From Phycisphaeraceae bacterium (lineage in GTDB: Bacteria > Planctomycetota > Phycisphaerae > Phycisphaerales > UBA1924), in contig JAHBXH010000001.1 in assembly GCA_019636555.1 (NCBI GenBank), positions 2,328,928 through 2,392,927 of the forward strand: DNA of 64,000 nucleotides, given 5' to 3'. This document shows, in pieces, positions 1 through 7,955 of this stretch. Each line of letters starts with the position of its first letter. Position 1 is the stretch's first letter. Below the pieces are notes generated by a model. It was given only the letters and a program-made list of their open reading frames with translations. It searched no databases and was not told the DNA's origin. Made by a program: the position numbers and the translations under genes.

Positions 1-355
1 CAGGCCATTCTCCCACACCTCCAAGCATGCTTGCAAAGCCCGCCCCCCCCACGTAACTCCAGCACCCGGAGGTATAGGCCACCGCACCCGCCGAGGCACC
101 TCCTCCAGTTAGCTCTTGAGTATCCACCATCGAATACACTCCGCCCGCAGACATAACGCTCGCAAACGCGAACGCTGAACTACCCGCAATAATTGGCGAA
201 TTTGAAAGGGCCGGACGCGAAGCTGACGCTGTCAGCGTAAACTGAACATCTGTTTCTATCGAACTTGCCAAACATGCTAAATTGAATGCTCCGATGCTCG
301 CAACGCAGAAACCGGCTCGAACTAGGGCGGACTGGCGTATTTTGCTCTCTTTCAT
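1..355 (-). CDS. Secreted protein of unknown function, 5' part only
   Basis: An open frame of 118 codons starts with ATG at 355 and runs off the window start without a stop. A good Shine-Dalgarno sequence, GAGGTG, lies five bases upstream of the ATG. The N-terminus is lysine/arginine-containing (MKESKIRQ) followed by a hydrophobic stretch ending near residue 32 (LACLASS), which reads as a signal peptide. The visible mature part is rich in Ala, Gly and Ser, with motifs such as ITA-like small residues and TGGGAS, typical of exported planctomycete surface proteins. No catalytic motif is visible and the C-terminus is missing, so a sorting tail cannot be checked. The family is not recognised. It is transcribed away from the small HTH gene at 563-775, on the same strand and downstream of it. 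Confidence 0.6.
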   Translation of the reverse strand, partial: MKESKIRQSALVRAGFCVASIGAFNLACLASSIETDVQFTLTASASRPALSNSPIIAGSSAFAFASVMSAGGVYSMVDTQELTGGGASAGAVAYTSGCWSYVGGAGFASMLGGVGEWP

Positions 356-404
356 TTTTTCACCTCGTGCTACCTATAGTCACTTTCATATATGCTATAT
401 TAAC

Positions 405-433
405 ACTATTTTTCGCTTCCAAATCCACGTCAA
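405..433 (-). promoter_or_regulatory. Candidate sigma70-type promoter for the secreted protein at 1-355
   Basis: On the minus strand a TTGACG -35 box (428-433) is followed after exactly 17 bases by AATAGT (405-410). This lies about 50 bases before the ATG at 355 in a stretch (about 360-560) that is clearly more AT-rich than its surroundings. Inferred from sequence only. Confidence 0.4.
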
Positions 434-562
434 ACACGTCTGATTTTGTGCCAATGCATTTAGCCGCATGATATCAACAATTTGAATGTCATGGGCGAAT
501 GTGCGCCCTAGCCGTTAAATCATGTCGCCGCAATGCCTTGTATTGTGGATAACTATTTCAAA

Positions 563-775
563 TCAGTGCGGGCGCCCTGGTGAGGCGAATCGCTCGGAAA
601 TCTCGGGGCGGGAGAGGAAGAGCGAGATTGCCGCGGCAGAGGTTTGGAAATGGTCGGCAATCGAGAGGAGCGAATGAGATGGATCGAGGAGCAGGTTGAA
701 GAGGCAGCGCTGCTCGTCAGGCGAGGGAGCGAAGAGGGGTTGGTCGGGGGCGAGGGCCTTGATGGGCGGGCTCAT
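563..775 (-). CDS. Small helix-turn-helix-like protein
   Basis: A 70-codon frame with strong preference for G or C at the third codon position, as expected for a real gene in this genome; the overlapping frames on the other strand do not show this. The middle (LLSIADHFQTSAAAISLFLSR) has the pattern of a helix-turn-helix: a short helix, a turn after Phe-Gln-Thr, then a recognition-like helix. The start ATG at 775 has no strong ribosome-binding site. The protein ends abruptly after the HTH, so it may be the N-terminal remnant of a longer DNA-binding protein. It could be a transcription regulator, but no partner or target is visible. Confidence 0.5.
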   Translation of the reverse strand: MSPPIKALAPDQPLFAPSPDEQRCLFNLLLDPSHSLLSIADHFQTSAAAISLFLSRPEISERFASPGRPH

Positions 776-1231
776 TCCGGCAGTATACCGAACAAAAGCA
801 GTATTGCAAGGGTTTTGTTTGGATTACTCAAAAAGAGAGCGGGCGGGCAGAAAACGAACCGGCACGCCCTTCGGGGTGCAGGAGACTGTCGCGCGGGGTC
901 CGGGGGTGTCACTCGGTCGCCAAGGCGCCTTGCTTCACGCCCCGGCTACGAAACACCAGCCATTTCGGGCTGAAAACAAGCGGGAAAAGGATTTGATCGC
1001 TGTTGGATGACGCCTCTCTCTCAAGAAAGGACGCTTTCGCTCGGGCGATGACGCTCGCTTGAGGGAATGACGCATGTTTCGGGTTGGGAACCGGGAGTGT
1101 GGGGCGGGCTTTTGCCCTCAAAGTCCGGTTCGAAACGGCGGAATGCCTGCAGAAACGGCTTCGCTCTCTGCGTTCGCCGGTGGAGTGATGCCGCATGGAA
1201 CAAAAATTCCGATTTTTTGGTTTGCGCCGTC
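776..1231. other. Intergenic region without a supported gene
   Basis: About 450 bases between the small HTH gene and the lacI promoter. Frames present on either strand are Arg/Gly-rich, lack ribosome-binding sites and have no recognisable protein features. No tRNA cloverleaf or terminator with a T-run was found. The 5' third is AT-richer and may hold the promoter of the minus-strand HTH gene. Confidence 0.5.
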
Positions 1232-1260
1232 TTGACGGGCCTTGGCGTTTCAAGTAACTT
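1232..1260 (+). promoter_or_regulatory. Candidate promoter of the lacI-type gene
   Basis: TTGACG (1232-1237) is a near-consensus -35 box; 17 bases later TAACTT (1255-1260) sits where a weak -10 box would be. The first of two palindromes overlaps this -10, which would suit autorepression. The -10 is poor, so the call is tentative. Confidence 0.35.
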
Positions 1261-1287
1261 GAAACTGTTTCACGATGTTACATCGTG
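1247..1287. promoter_or_regulatory. Two adjacent perfect palindromes, candidate LacI-family operators
   Basis: GTTTCAAG-TAA-CTTGAAAC (1247-1265) has 8-base perfect arms and a 3-base centre. CACGATG-TTA-CATCGTG (1271-1287) has 7-base perfect arms and a 3-base centre. The centres are 23 bases apart, about two helical turns. Both lie just upstream of the regulator start at 1305. Self-binding by the downstream LacI-type protein is inferred from position; the two sites differ in sequence, so they may also serve two regulators. Confidence 0.5.
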
Positions 1288-1304
1288 TCCAGCCGGGAGG
1301 ATTC

Positions 1305-2384
1305 ATGCCTTCAGTCAGGCGAATTGCGAGTCGGGCGGGGGTTTCGGTGGCGACGGTTTCACGCGCCCTGAACAACCATCCGAACGTCGATCCGAACACG
1401 CGTCGGAAGGTGATCGAGGCGGCGGAGAGCGTCGGCTATCCGAAGGTTTTCTCGGCGCGTGCGATTCAGACGAACGTGATCGCCCTGGCGTACACGGGTG
1501 AGCTGGTGCGGGCGGATTACGGCGGATTCGATGCCGCGATGCAGGCGGGGATTCTGCGGGGGCTGAACGAGCACCGGTTTGATCTGCGGATGGTGGCGCT
1601 GCAGCGCGACGCGGTTCCGGGCGAGGGGTACGCGCGGGTGCTCGAAAAGAAGACGATCGGCGGCACGATCCTGCGGGTTTTCGAGGATTCGAGATTGATC
1701 GCGGCGGAGATCGCGGAATCGGGGATTCCGTCGGTGGTGATTGCGGACAGATTCCCGGATCATGCGAATGTGAACTTTGTGTGCTGCGAATCGCGTGCGG
1801 ATTCGCGCCGCGCGATCCAGCATCTTGTCGATCTCGGGCACAGGCGGATCGCGCTCGGTGTTCACAGCGTGCGCGACACGGACCACGTGGATCGGCGCAA
1901 CGGGTATGAGGATGCGCTCAGGGACAACGGCATCGCGCTCGACCCGGCGCTCGAGAATGAGATCGTCGCGAGCACGGAGGGCGGCGCGGGGCTGATCACG
2001 CGGCTGATGTCGATGCCGCTGCCCCCCACCGCGGTGTTCTTCACCGATCCGTTGGCAACGGTCGGCGCTTTGCGTCGGTGCCTGGAACTTGGTGTGCGCG
2101 TTCCGCAAGATTTGTCGATCGTGGGCTTTGACGACAGCGACGTGCGGAAGCACACGTACCCGGCGTGCACGGCCGTCGTGCAGGACGCGGAGATGCTCGG
2201 GTTCGAAGCGGCGCGCTGGCTGACGCGCCGGCTGATCAACCCGGGAGATGAGAACCTCAAGAGTTTGCGTCTCGTACGGACTACGCGGCTTGAAATCAAT
2301 CAGACGACGGGCCGCCCGTCTTCGGACCCCGTGCGCGTTCTGCCGGACGGCACGCGCGTGAAGCTCCAGCAACCACACTCGTGA
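1305..2384 (+). CDS. LacI-family transcription regulator
   Basis: A 359-residue protein with an N-terminal LacI helix-turn-helix (residues 1-48; [18 protein letters not shown] then a hinge region) followed by a periplasmic-binding-protein-like effector domain to about residue 345 (ending with the family pattern [19 protein letters not shown]). The ATG at 1305 is chosen because the HTH starts directly after it and GGGAGG lies four bases upstream; an earlier in-frame ATG at 1275 would run through the second palindrome. Proteins of this family repress sugar catabolic genes and release DNA on binding a sugar or sugar phosphate. The following transporter and glycoside hydrolase genes make a beta-glucan-derived sugar the likely effector. 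The gene is followed at 17 bases by a pseudopilin gene. Confidence 0.93.
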   Translation: MPSVRRIASRAGVSVATVSRALNNHPNVDPNTRRKVIEAAESVGYPKVFSARAIQTNVIALAYTGELVRADYGGFDAAMQAGILRGLNEHRFDLRMVALQRDAVPGEGYARVLEKKTIGGTILRVFEDSRLIAAEIAESGIPSVVIADRFPDHANVNFVCCESRADSRRAIQHLVDLGHRRIALGVHSVRDTDHVDRRNGYEDALRDNGIALDPALENEIVASTEGGAGLITRLMSMPLPPTAVFFTDPLATVGALRRCLELGVRVPQDLSIVGFDDSDVRKHTYPACTAVVQDAEMLGFEAARWLTRRLINPGDENLKSLRLVRTTRLEINQTTGRPSSDPVRVLPDGTRVKLQQPHS

Positions 2385-2401
2385 GACTGGAAAGGAATTC
2401 G

Positions 2402-3436
2402 ATGCGCATGAAGTCGGAGTCAAACCAAAGCCGGAGGTTCTGTCGAGGATTCACCTTGATCGAACTGCTCGTCGTGATCGCGGTGATCGCGCTGTTGATC
2501 GGGATTCTCTTGCCGGCACTGGGGAAGGCGAGAGATTCAGCACGCGGGCTGAAATGCTCGGTCAATCAGAAACAGGTGGCTCTCGCGCTAACGGCGTACG
2601 CGAACGACTACAAGCAGTTGTTTCCTCCGAGACTGCAAGGATGCGAAGACCCCGACTCCAAACGGGAGAGCATTTATTGGTATGACGAAAATCGAATCGG
2701 ACGCTATCTTCCACTCGCCGATAGGTCCAACATCGATTTGAATAGCGGTGCCAAAGAAAATCAGTCCGTCGGCGGAGGTGTACTTGCGTGCCCCAACCAT
2801 CCCTTTGCGGCACGCTCCTATGCAATGAACTTCTGGTCGAACTGCGCAACGACTTGGGAGCCGACCCAACCAGGTGGAAAGGTCCTCAAGCGAACATTCA
2901 AGCCGGGGTTTGACACGCTCGGTTACAAGTACGAGGCATTGTACGGTACTGGCTTCGACCTGACGGTGAACTTGGCGTCGAAAACCATTCTCCTCGGAGA
3001 AGCGTGGGCTCCGTACGGGTCGATGCTTGATGCAGGGAAACTCGATACTTCCCAGACTTTCTTCGCCGGCGCAGACATAGGGCGCGGAGCTCAATTCACG
3101 GGAGGAAAGTATCGAATAGCAACGCGATTTGGCGCACCGACACTATCAAACGCGATCACATATCCGCAGGCCGGCTGGACGATTCCACCGGAAATGGTTG
3201 GCACAACAGGAGTCAACGATTTCAAGAGCTATATCCCGTGGTATCGACATCCGAGGCGCTACAAGGAAATGACCGCAATCAAGGGATCCGCACCATTCGC
3301 CTTTGTCGACGGGCACGTGGAAAGTTGGCGACCGGAGCAGCTCTTCGAAGGCGGTGTAACGCCGCCGAGGAGCACGCTCCAGATTTTGTGGTCTCCGAAG
3401 GATCTTGAATTGGATGCTATTCCGTCCACACCGTGA
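2402..3436 (+). CDS. Prepilin-type N-terminal methylation protein (type II secretion G-like pseudopilin)
   Basis: The 344-residue product begins with a short basic leader ending in Gly16, then [18 protein letters not shown], the classic class III signal: cleavage after Gly16 by prepilin peptidase, with Phe at +1 and Glu at +5 (Glu21). The remainder is an extracytoplasmic domain with a C-terminal FVDGHVESW motif characteristic of the large planctomycete and lentisphaeral family. The ATG at 2402 has AAAGGA five bases upstream; an upstream GTG at 2381 overlaps the lacI stop but lacks such a site. Placement inside a carbohydrate locus suggests a role in substrate contact or secretion of hydrolases, which is inference. 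The individual function of these proteins is not known. Confidence 0.9.
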   Translation: MRMKSESNQSRRFCRGFTLIELLVVIAVIALLIGILLPALGKARDSARGLKCSVNQKQVALALTAYANDYKQLFPPRLQGCEDPDSKRESIYWYDENRIGRYLPLADRSNIDLNSGAKENQSVGGGVLACPNHPFAARSYAMNFWSNCATTWEPTQPGGKVLKRTFKPGFDTLGYKYEALYGTGFDLTVNLASKTILLGEAWAPYGSMLDAGKLDTSQTFFAGADIGRGAQFTGGKYRIATRFGAPTLSNAITYPQAGWTIPPEMVGTTGVNDFKSYIPWYRHPRRYKEMTAIKGSAPFAFVDGHVESWRPEQLFEGGVTPPRSTLQILWSPKDLELDAIPSTP

Positions 3437-3727
3437 TTATCTAGTCGTCGTCGTCAGGGTGGACGCGACGTGTTCCGCATCGAGGCGGTTTTCAAGAGGT
3501 TCCGGGCTTCTTACAACGGGAGAATTTCTGAGTTCGAGAGCTCGTTCGAAGTAAGCGAGCGGGCGCTCGGGAAGAAACGAAAACTGAGTCTTGCAGTTCG
3601 TAGAGAGCTCTTCGCGGCGTTTCGCTCCGCGGAGAGAGAGATGGCCGGAGCGGCAGTTGCCCGGTTGATTGAGCGAAAAAGCAACGTGCACGGTGCGTGC
3701 GCGAAACGATTTTCGAGAGTCGGAAAC
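3437..3727. other. Intergenic region upstream of the dockerin-like protein
   Basis: About 290 bases with no supported gene. It is mildly less GC-rich than the flanking genes. Near its end, GCGAAACGATTTTCG (3701-3715) is an imperfect palindrome that loosely resembles a LacI-type operator with a central CG. No convincing terminator or promoter was identified. Confidence 0.4.
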
Positions 3728-3741
3728 AAAGGAGCTCAGAA

Positions 3742-4563
3742 ATGAACGTGCGTTCTCTTCAAATGTTGGCGATGGGCGTGGTCGCGGGTGCGGCGCTTTC
3801 GGCCCAAGCGGTCGTCGTGAGCGTCGGCGATTCGAATGCGAACTGGCTGGGATTCATGAACGTGTTTGAGTTGCCGGAAAACGGCGGCGGCTACGTCTTC
3901 GGCAGCCCGTGGGGCGTTGACGGACTGCGCGCCGAGTTCAACGACGGCGCGGCCACGGTCACGCTGTTCCCGAACAGCGTCGATGACCCGAGCCCGTTCT
4001 GGTATACGCCGATGGGTGAACCTGGCTCGGTGGGCAACAAGCAGATGGACGCGAACCTTTACCATGAGGTGAGCGATGGCTCGCTGTCCGGCGTTCCGGT
4101 CACGTTCGAAGGGACCGTCAATTCGAACTCGTTCACTTCGTCGCACGTCGCGAAGATCTTCATCCGCGACTTTGCACCGGACTATTCCTCGTTCAACGAA
4201 GCGGTGATCGATTTGGTGCCGGGTCCGTTCAGCCTCACGCTCGAGACCGAACCCGATCCCGCCCGCCACGTGCAGTGGGGCTTTAACGTGAACGGCCCGT
4301 GCGTCTGGATCACCGATGTCGGCCCCTATGGCAATGCGGTGATCGCGACGGGCGCGCCGGCGACCTGCACGGGCGACCTGAACGGCGATGGGTTCGTCGA
4401 TGACTCCGACTTCGTCCTGTTCGCCGCGGCGTACAACATCCTCGACTGCACCGATCCGATGATGCCCACGGGCTGTCCGGCTGACTTCAACGACGACGAC
4501 TTTGTGGACGACTCGGATTTCGTGCTCTTCGTGGCTGCGTACAACGAACTCATCTGCCCGTAA
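3742..4563 (+). CDS. Secreted protein with two C-terminal dockerin-like repeats
   Basis: A 273-residue protein. Residues 1-23 form a signal peptide (hydrophobic core then AQA). The central 180 residues are a beta-rich, Trp/Phe-containing domain without recognised catalytic residues. Residues about 208-273 hold two EF-hand-like dockerin repeats, DLNGDGFVDDSDFVLF and DFNDDDFVDDSDFVLF, each followed by AAYN and framed by Cys residues; the chain ends in ICP. The ATG at 3742 follows AAAGGAG with a seven-base gap. The same tail ends the GH16 enzyme at 9422-10822, so both proteins probably share a surface anchor or complex. Calcium binding by the repeats is expected from the family. The central domain could be a carbohydrate-binding module; this is not established. 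Confidence 0.85.
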   Translation: MNVRSLQMLAMGVVAGAALSAQAVVVSVGDSNANWLGFMNVFELPENGGGYVFGSPWGVDGLRAEFNDGAATVTLFPNSVDDPSPFWYTPMGEPGSVGNKQMDANLYHEVSDGSLSGVPVTFEGTVNSNSFTSSHVAKIFIRDFAPDYSSFNEAVIDLVPGPFSLTLETEPDPARHVQWGFNVNGPCVWITDVGPYGNAVIATGAPATCTGDLNGDGFVDDSDFVLFAAAYNILDCTDPMMPTGCPADFNDDDFVDDSDFVLFVAAYNELICP

Positions 4564-4604
4564 TTGATCGAGCAGAGTTCGCGATCATTCTTCCTTTCCG
4601 ACTC

Positions 4605-4635
4605 CCGGGGCCGGTGCGGCGAGCGCCGGCCCCGG
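4605..4635 (+). terminator. Strong GC hairpin after the dockerin-like gene
   Basis: CCGGGGCCGG and CCGGCCCCGG form a perfect 10-base-pair stem around an 11-base loop, 42 bases after the stop at 4563. It is followed by GAGCTTTG rather than a long T-run, so it may terminate weakly or act as an mRNA 3' stabiliser between the secreted protein and the transporter operon. Confidence 0.55.
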
Positions 4636-4670
4636 AGCTTTGTGGCGGTCTATTTGTATAGCGGACCTTG

Positions 4671-6095
4671 ATGAGGGAGCAACGGGACAGACTCGCAGGT
4701 TTCCTTCCCGAGTGGCTGCCGCCGGGCGCCGCGATCGTCGGCGCATTGGCGGTCTTGAGCACGTGCGTGCTGCTGGCGGGGGCGGCGCGAGCGACGCCGA
4801 ATGAGAAGTCGATGTGGACGTTTGCACGTCCTCATTACTTGATGTACGAGCCGCGCGTGGAAGCATGGAACAAATCGGGGAAAACTCCGTTTGATCTGCG
4901 GCTGCTCAGTCTGCCGGCGATGGAGCGGCGGATGATGGCGGCGTTTCTCGGCGATGTGCCTTCGGCGGATGTGCTGGAGGTGGAGCGGCGCGGCGTGTCG
5001 AGGACGTTTGGCGGGCCGGTCGAGAGCGTGGGGTTCTACGACCTGACCGATCGACTCGAAAAAGAAGGATTGCTGGAAGAGATCAACGCGCCGAGTTTCA
5101 GCCCGTGGACCACGCGCGGGCGCATTTTCGGGTTGCCGCACGATGTGCATCCGGTGATGTTGGGGTATCGAGCGGACCTGGTCGAGGCGGCGGGGATCGA
5201 TGTTTCGAAGATCGAAACGTGGGAAGACTTCGCGCGGGTGATGAAGCCGCTGATGGCCGATACGGATCACGACGGCAAGCCCGACCGGTATCTGCTCAAC
5301 ATGTGGGAAACGAACCAGGATCACCTGGAGGTTTTGCTCCTGCAGGCGGGTGGCGGATTTTTCGATGAGAACGAGAAGCCGACGCTGGACAGCGCGATCA
5401 ACGTGCACATCCTGGCGACGATCGTGACGTGGCTGGCGGGGCCGAACCGGATTGCCGCGGACGCACCGAACTTCACGGCGGCGGGGAACAAGCTGAAAGC
5501 AGACGGGTATGTGGTGGCGTCGTTCTTCCCGGATTGGATGGGCGATATCTGGAAGCACGAGATCCCGAGCTTGAGCGGGAAGATGAAGCTGATGCCGCTG
5601 CCCGCGTGGGAAAGGGGCGGCAGGCGGACGAGCGTCTGGGGCGGGACGATGCTGGGCATCCCGAAGACGGCGGTGAAGAGCCCGAAGGATTTCGAGACGC
5701 TCTGGTCGTTCTGCAAGGAGCTGTACATCTCGGATCAGTTCATGCGGGATTTGTATCGCGAGGGCGGGATCGTGACGCCGGTGAAGAAGTACTGGACGGA
5801 CCCGATCTTCGATGAGCCGAACGCTTATTTCTCGGGGCAGCCGGCGGGGAGGCTGTACATCGATCTCGCGCCGGCGGTGCCGATGCGGAACAGTTCGCCG
5901 TACAACACGTTCGCGATGTATCGCGTGGTGGATGCGCTGGTGCAGATGACGGAGGAGGCGCGTGCGACGGGGCGGTATGACATGCAGGCGCTGGAGGCTC
6001 GCGCGCGGGTGTTTCTGGGCGAGGCGCAGCGGCAGGTCGAGAACGTGCTGAAGCGGAACGTGTTTTTGGAATCGAGCGAAGGGGGCGCATCATGA
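4671..6095 (+). CDS. Sugar ABC transporter substrate-binding protein
   Basis: A 474-residue extracellular solute-binding protein of the family 1 (MalE/UgpB) type. The N-terminus has an unusually long polar lead (about 17 residues) before a hydrophobic export segment (about 18-38) ending in GAARA. The mature chain shows family landmarks: YRADLVEAAGID, WEDFARVMKPL, a DTDHDGKPD calcium-loop-like stretch near residue 198, and a late GGTMLGIPK segment. ATG at 4671 is preferred over the TTG directly before it; the ribosome-binding site is poor. The stop overlaps the start of the permease gene (ATGA), so the two are translationally coupled. Binding of an oligosaccharide released by the downstream hydrolases is inferred from the operon. 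Confidence 0.9.
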   Translation: MREQRDRLAGFLPEWLPPGAAIVGALAVLSTCVLLAGAARATPNEKSMWTFARPHYLMYEPRVEAWNKSGKTPFDLRLLSLPAMERRMMAAFLGDVPSADVLEVERRGVSRTFGGPVESVGFYDLTDRLEKEGLLEEINAPSFSPWTTRGRIFGLPHDVHPVMLGYRADLVEAAGIDVSKIETWEDFARVMKPLMADTDHDGKPDRYLLNMWETNQDHLEVLLLQAGGGFFDENEKPTLDSAINVHILATIVTWLAGPNRIAADAPNFTAAGNKLKADGYVVASFFPDWMGDIWKHEIPSLSGKMKLMPLPAWERGGRRTSVWGGTMLGIPKTAVKSPKDFETLWSFCKELYISDQFMRDLYREGGIVTPVKKYWTDPIFDEPNAYFSGQPAGRLYIDLAPAVPMRNSSPYNTFAMYRVVDALVQMTEEARATGRYDMQALEARARVFLGEAQRQVENVLKRNVFLESSEGGAS

Positions 6096-7069
6096 GCGCT
6101 TCGGTTGCTGCGATTCCGGCCGGCGCGCCCAGCGGTGTCGGGAACTTGAGCGGCGGTGTGAGAAGCCGCGCGCGGGCTGGAAGCGGCGGACGGCTGGCGC
6201 CGTGGCTGTTTTTGTCGCCGTTTCTCGCTTGCTTTGCGCTGTTCACGCTGTATCCGCTGGTGCAGTCGGTGGTGCTTTCGATGCAGACCACGTTCGGGCC
6301 GGGCGCGACGAAGTTTGTCGGGCTCTCCAATTTTCGCGGCCTGATGCACGATCCGCTTTTCTGGATCGCGCTCAAGAACACGGCGGTTTATACGCTCGGA
6401 TCGCTGCTGATTCAGCTGCCGATCGCGCTCGGGCTGGCGCTGGTGCTCGAGACGCCGGGCCTTCGCGGGCGCGGTTGGATCAGGCTGCTGTTGTTCTCGC
6501 CGTCGATGGTCGGCGTGGTGTTCGCGGCGATGATGTTCGCGCTGATCTTCGAGAAGCAGACGGGGCTGGCGAATCAGGGGTTGCACTCGCTGCTCTCGCC
6601 GCTGGGCATCGATTGGAGTCTTGATTTCGGCTGGCTGCAGCAGCACGTGATGAGCGCGCTGATCCTGGCGAGCTTGTGGATGTATGTCGGATTCAACATG
6701 ACGTTCTTCTCGGCGGCGCTTCAGAATGTGCGGAAGGACCTGATCGAAGCGGCGGTTGTGGATGGGGCCGGGCCGCTGCGAAGATTCTGGACTGTGACGA
6801 TCCCGGCGATCCGGCCGGTGGCGGGATTTGTGGTGCTGATGAGCGTGATCGGGAGTTTCCAGCTGTTCGAATTGCCGTTCATCATGTTCAACAACACGGG
6901 GGGACCGGACAATCGCGCGCTGACGATTGTGCTGTATCTGTTCCAGAACGGGTTTGAGACCGGCGACCTTGGATACGCGAGCGCAATCGGCTGGGCGCTC
7001 GCGGTGATCCTGGTCGTGTGCGCGGCGTTTCAGCGATTGACCGCGCGCGGAGAGGAGGCCGCGGCATGA
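6092..7069 (+). CDS. Sugar ABC transporter permease, MalF/UgpA type
   Basis: A 325-residue inner-membrane permease with about six hydrophobic segments, the first at residues 33-55 after a 30-residue Ser/Gly/Arg-rich cytoplasmic tail. The cytoplasmic EAA loop that docks the ATPase reads EAAVVDGAGPLRRFWTVTIP near residues 215-235, the hallmark of binding-protein-dependent permeases. Start ATG at 6092 overlaps the preceding stop, and its own stop overlaps the next start (ATGA), showing a compact operon. It forms a heterodimer with the product of 7066-7920. No ATP-binding subunit is encoded nearby, so a shared MsmX/UgpC-type ATPase from elsewhere is expected. Confidence 0.93.
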   Translation: MSASVAAIPAGAPSGVGNLSGGVRSRARAGSGGRLAPWLFLSPFLACFALFTLYPLVQSVVLSMQTTFGPGATKFVGLSNFRGLMHDPLFWIALKNTAVYTLGSLLIQLPIALGLALVLETPGLRGRGWIRLLLFSPSMVGVVFAAMMFALIFEKQTGLANQGLHSLLSPLGIDWSLDFGWLQQHVMSALILASLWMYVGFNMTFFSAALQNVRKDLIEAAVVDGAGPLRRFWTVTIPAIRPVAGFVVLMSVIGSFQLFELPFIMFNNTGGPDNRALTIVLYLFQNGFETGDLGYASAIGWALAVILVVCAAFQRLTARGEEAAA

Positions 7070-7920
7070 GCCTGCGTGTCTCACGCCTTTTCGCCTGGAT
7101 CTGGACGCGTGGCATCCTGCTGATCGCCGGGATCATCACGCTGATCCCGTTCTTCTGGCTGCTCGCATCGAGCTTCAAGAGCAATGAGGAGTTTTTCCGT
7201 TCGACGTTCCTGCCGGTGGAGGGCGGACGGATCGTCTGGGAGCGGCTGACGACCGATCCGTTCAAGCGGCTGTTCCAGGAGTTGAACTTCTCGAACAGCC
7301 TGACGAATTCGGTTTTTCTGTCGTCGGTCACTGGTGTCGTCGCGACTTTGTGCTGCGCGATGGGCGGGTATTCGCTGGCGAAATTCCGGTTCAAGGGGCG
7401 GGGATTCTGCACGGCTCTGGTTCTGGCGGCGGTCTTGATCCCGGCGCCGCTCATCATCGCGCCGACGTATCAGCTTCTCTATCGCATGGATTTGCTGGAC
7501 TCGTTCGCGGGGTTGATCTTGCCCGCGCTCGCGCCGGCGTTCGGCGTATTCCTTTTCCGCCAGGCAATCGTGTCGGGTGTGCCGAATGATCTGCTCGAGG
7601 CGGCGCGGATCGACGGCGCGGGCGAGTGGCGGACGTTTGTCACGGTTGTGCTGCCGCTGGTGCGCCCGATGATCGGGACGTTCTTGATGGTGACGTTCCT
7701 GGCGATGTGGAACAACTTCATTGCGCCGCAGGTTGTGCTGCAGGATCCGTCGAAATTTCCGCTTTCGGTTGCGGTCGCCGAACTTCGGCGCGGGTATTAC
7801 AACGACTACGGGCTTCAGATGGCGGGCACGATCGTCTCGATCCTGCCTGTCATGGCTTTGTTCCTGGTGATGCAGAAGGACTTTGTTTCGGGCCTCACGT
7901 CGGGCGCGGTCAAGGCTTGA
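7066..7920 (+). CDS. Sugar ABC transporter permease, MalG/UgpE type
   Basis: A 284-residue permease with six hydrophobic segments, the first at about residues 10-32. The EAA loop is EAARIDGAGEWRTFVTVVLP near residues 185-205, and the C-terminus ends in FVSGLTSGAVKA, the usual MalG-type ending. The ATG at 7066 is inside the stop of the preceding permease gene; a longer in-frame start at 7018 would overlap that gene by 50 bases and is rejected. With the 6092-7069 product it forms the transmembrane channel for the sugar captured by the 4671-6095 protein. Confidence 0.93.
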   Translation: MSLRVSRLFAWIWTRGILLIAGIITLIPFFWLLASSFKSNEEFFRSTFLPVEGGRIVWERLTTDPFKRLFQELNFSNSLTNSVFLSSVTGVVATLCCAMGGYSLAKFRFKGRGFCTALVLAAVLIPAPLIIAPTYQLLYRMDLLDSFAGLILPALAPAFGVFLFRQAIVSGVPNDLLEAARIDGAGEWRTFVTVVLPLVRPMIGTFLMVTFLAMWNNFIAPQVVLQDPSKFPLSVAVAELRRGYYNDYGLQMAGTIVSILPVMALFLVMQKDFVSGLTSGAVKA

Positions 7921-7955
7921 CCGCGCAGGGCGTGAGCTTGCAGATTGGAGTTTGC

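Noticed and set aside
909..1253. Open frame on the minus strand upstream of lacI
   Set aside because: Arg/Ser-rich composition, no ribosome-binding site and no recognisable domain; it would overlap the lacI promoter.
3701..3715. Imperfect palindrome resembling a LacI operator
   Set aside because: Only partial symmetry and no second copy with the same half-sites at the lacI promoter; kept as a remark in the intergenic feature, not as an operator.
3470..3745. Open frame overlapping the start of the dockerin-like gene
   Set aside because: No protein similarity, an Arg-rich composition, and it ends inside the true gene; the region is treated as intergenic.
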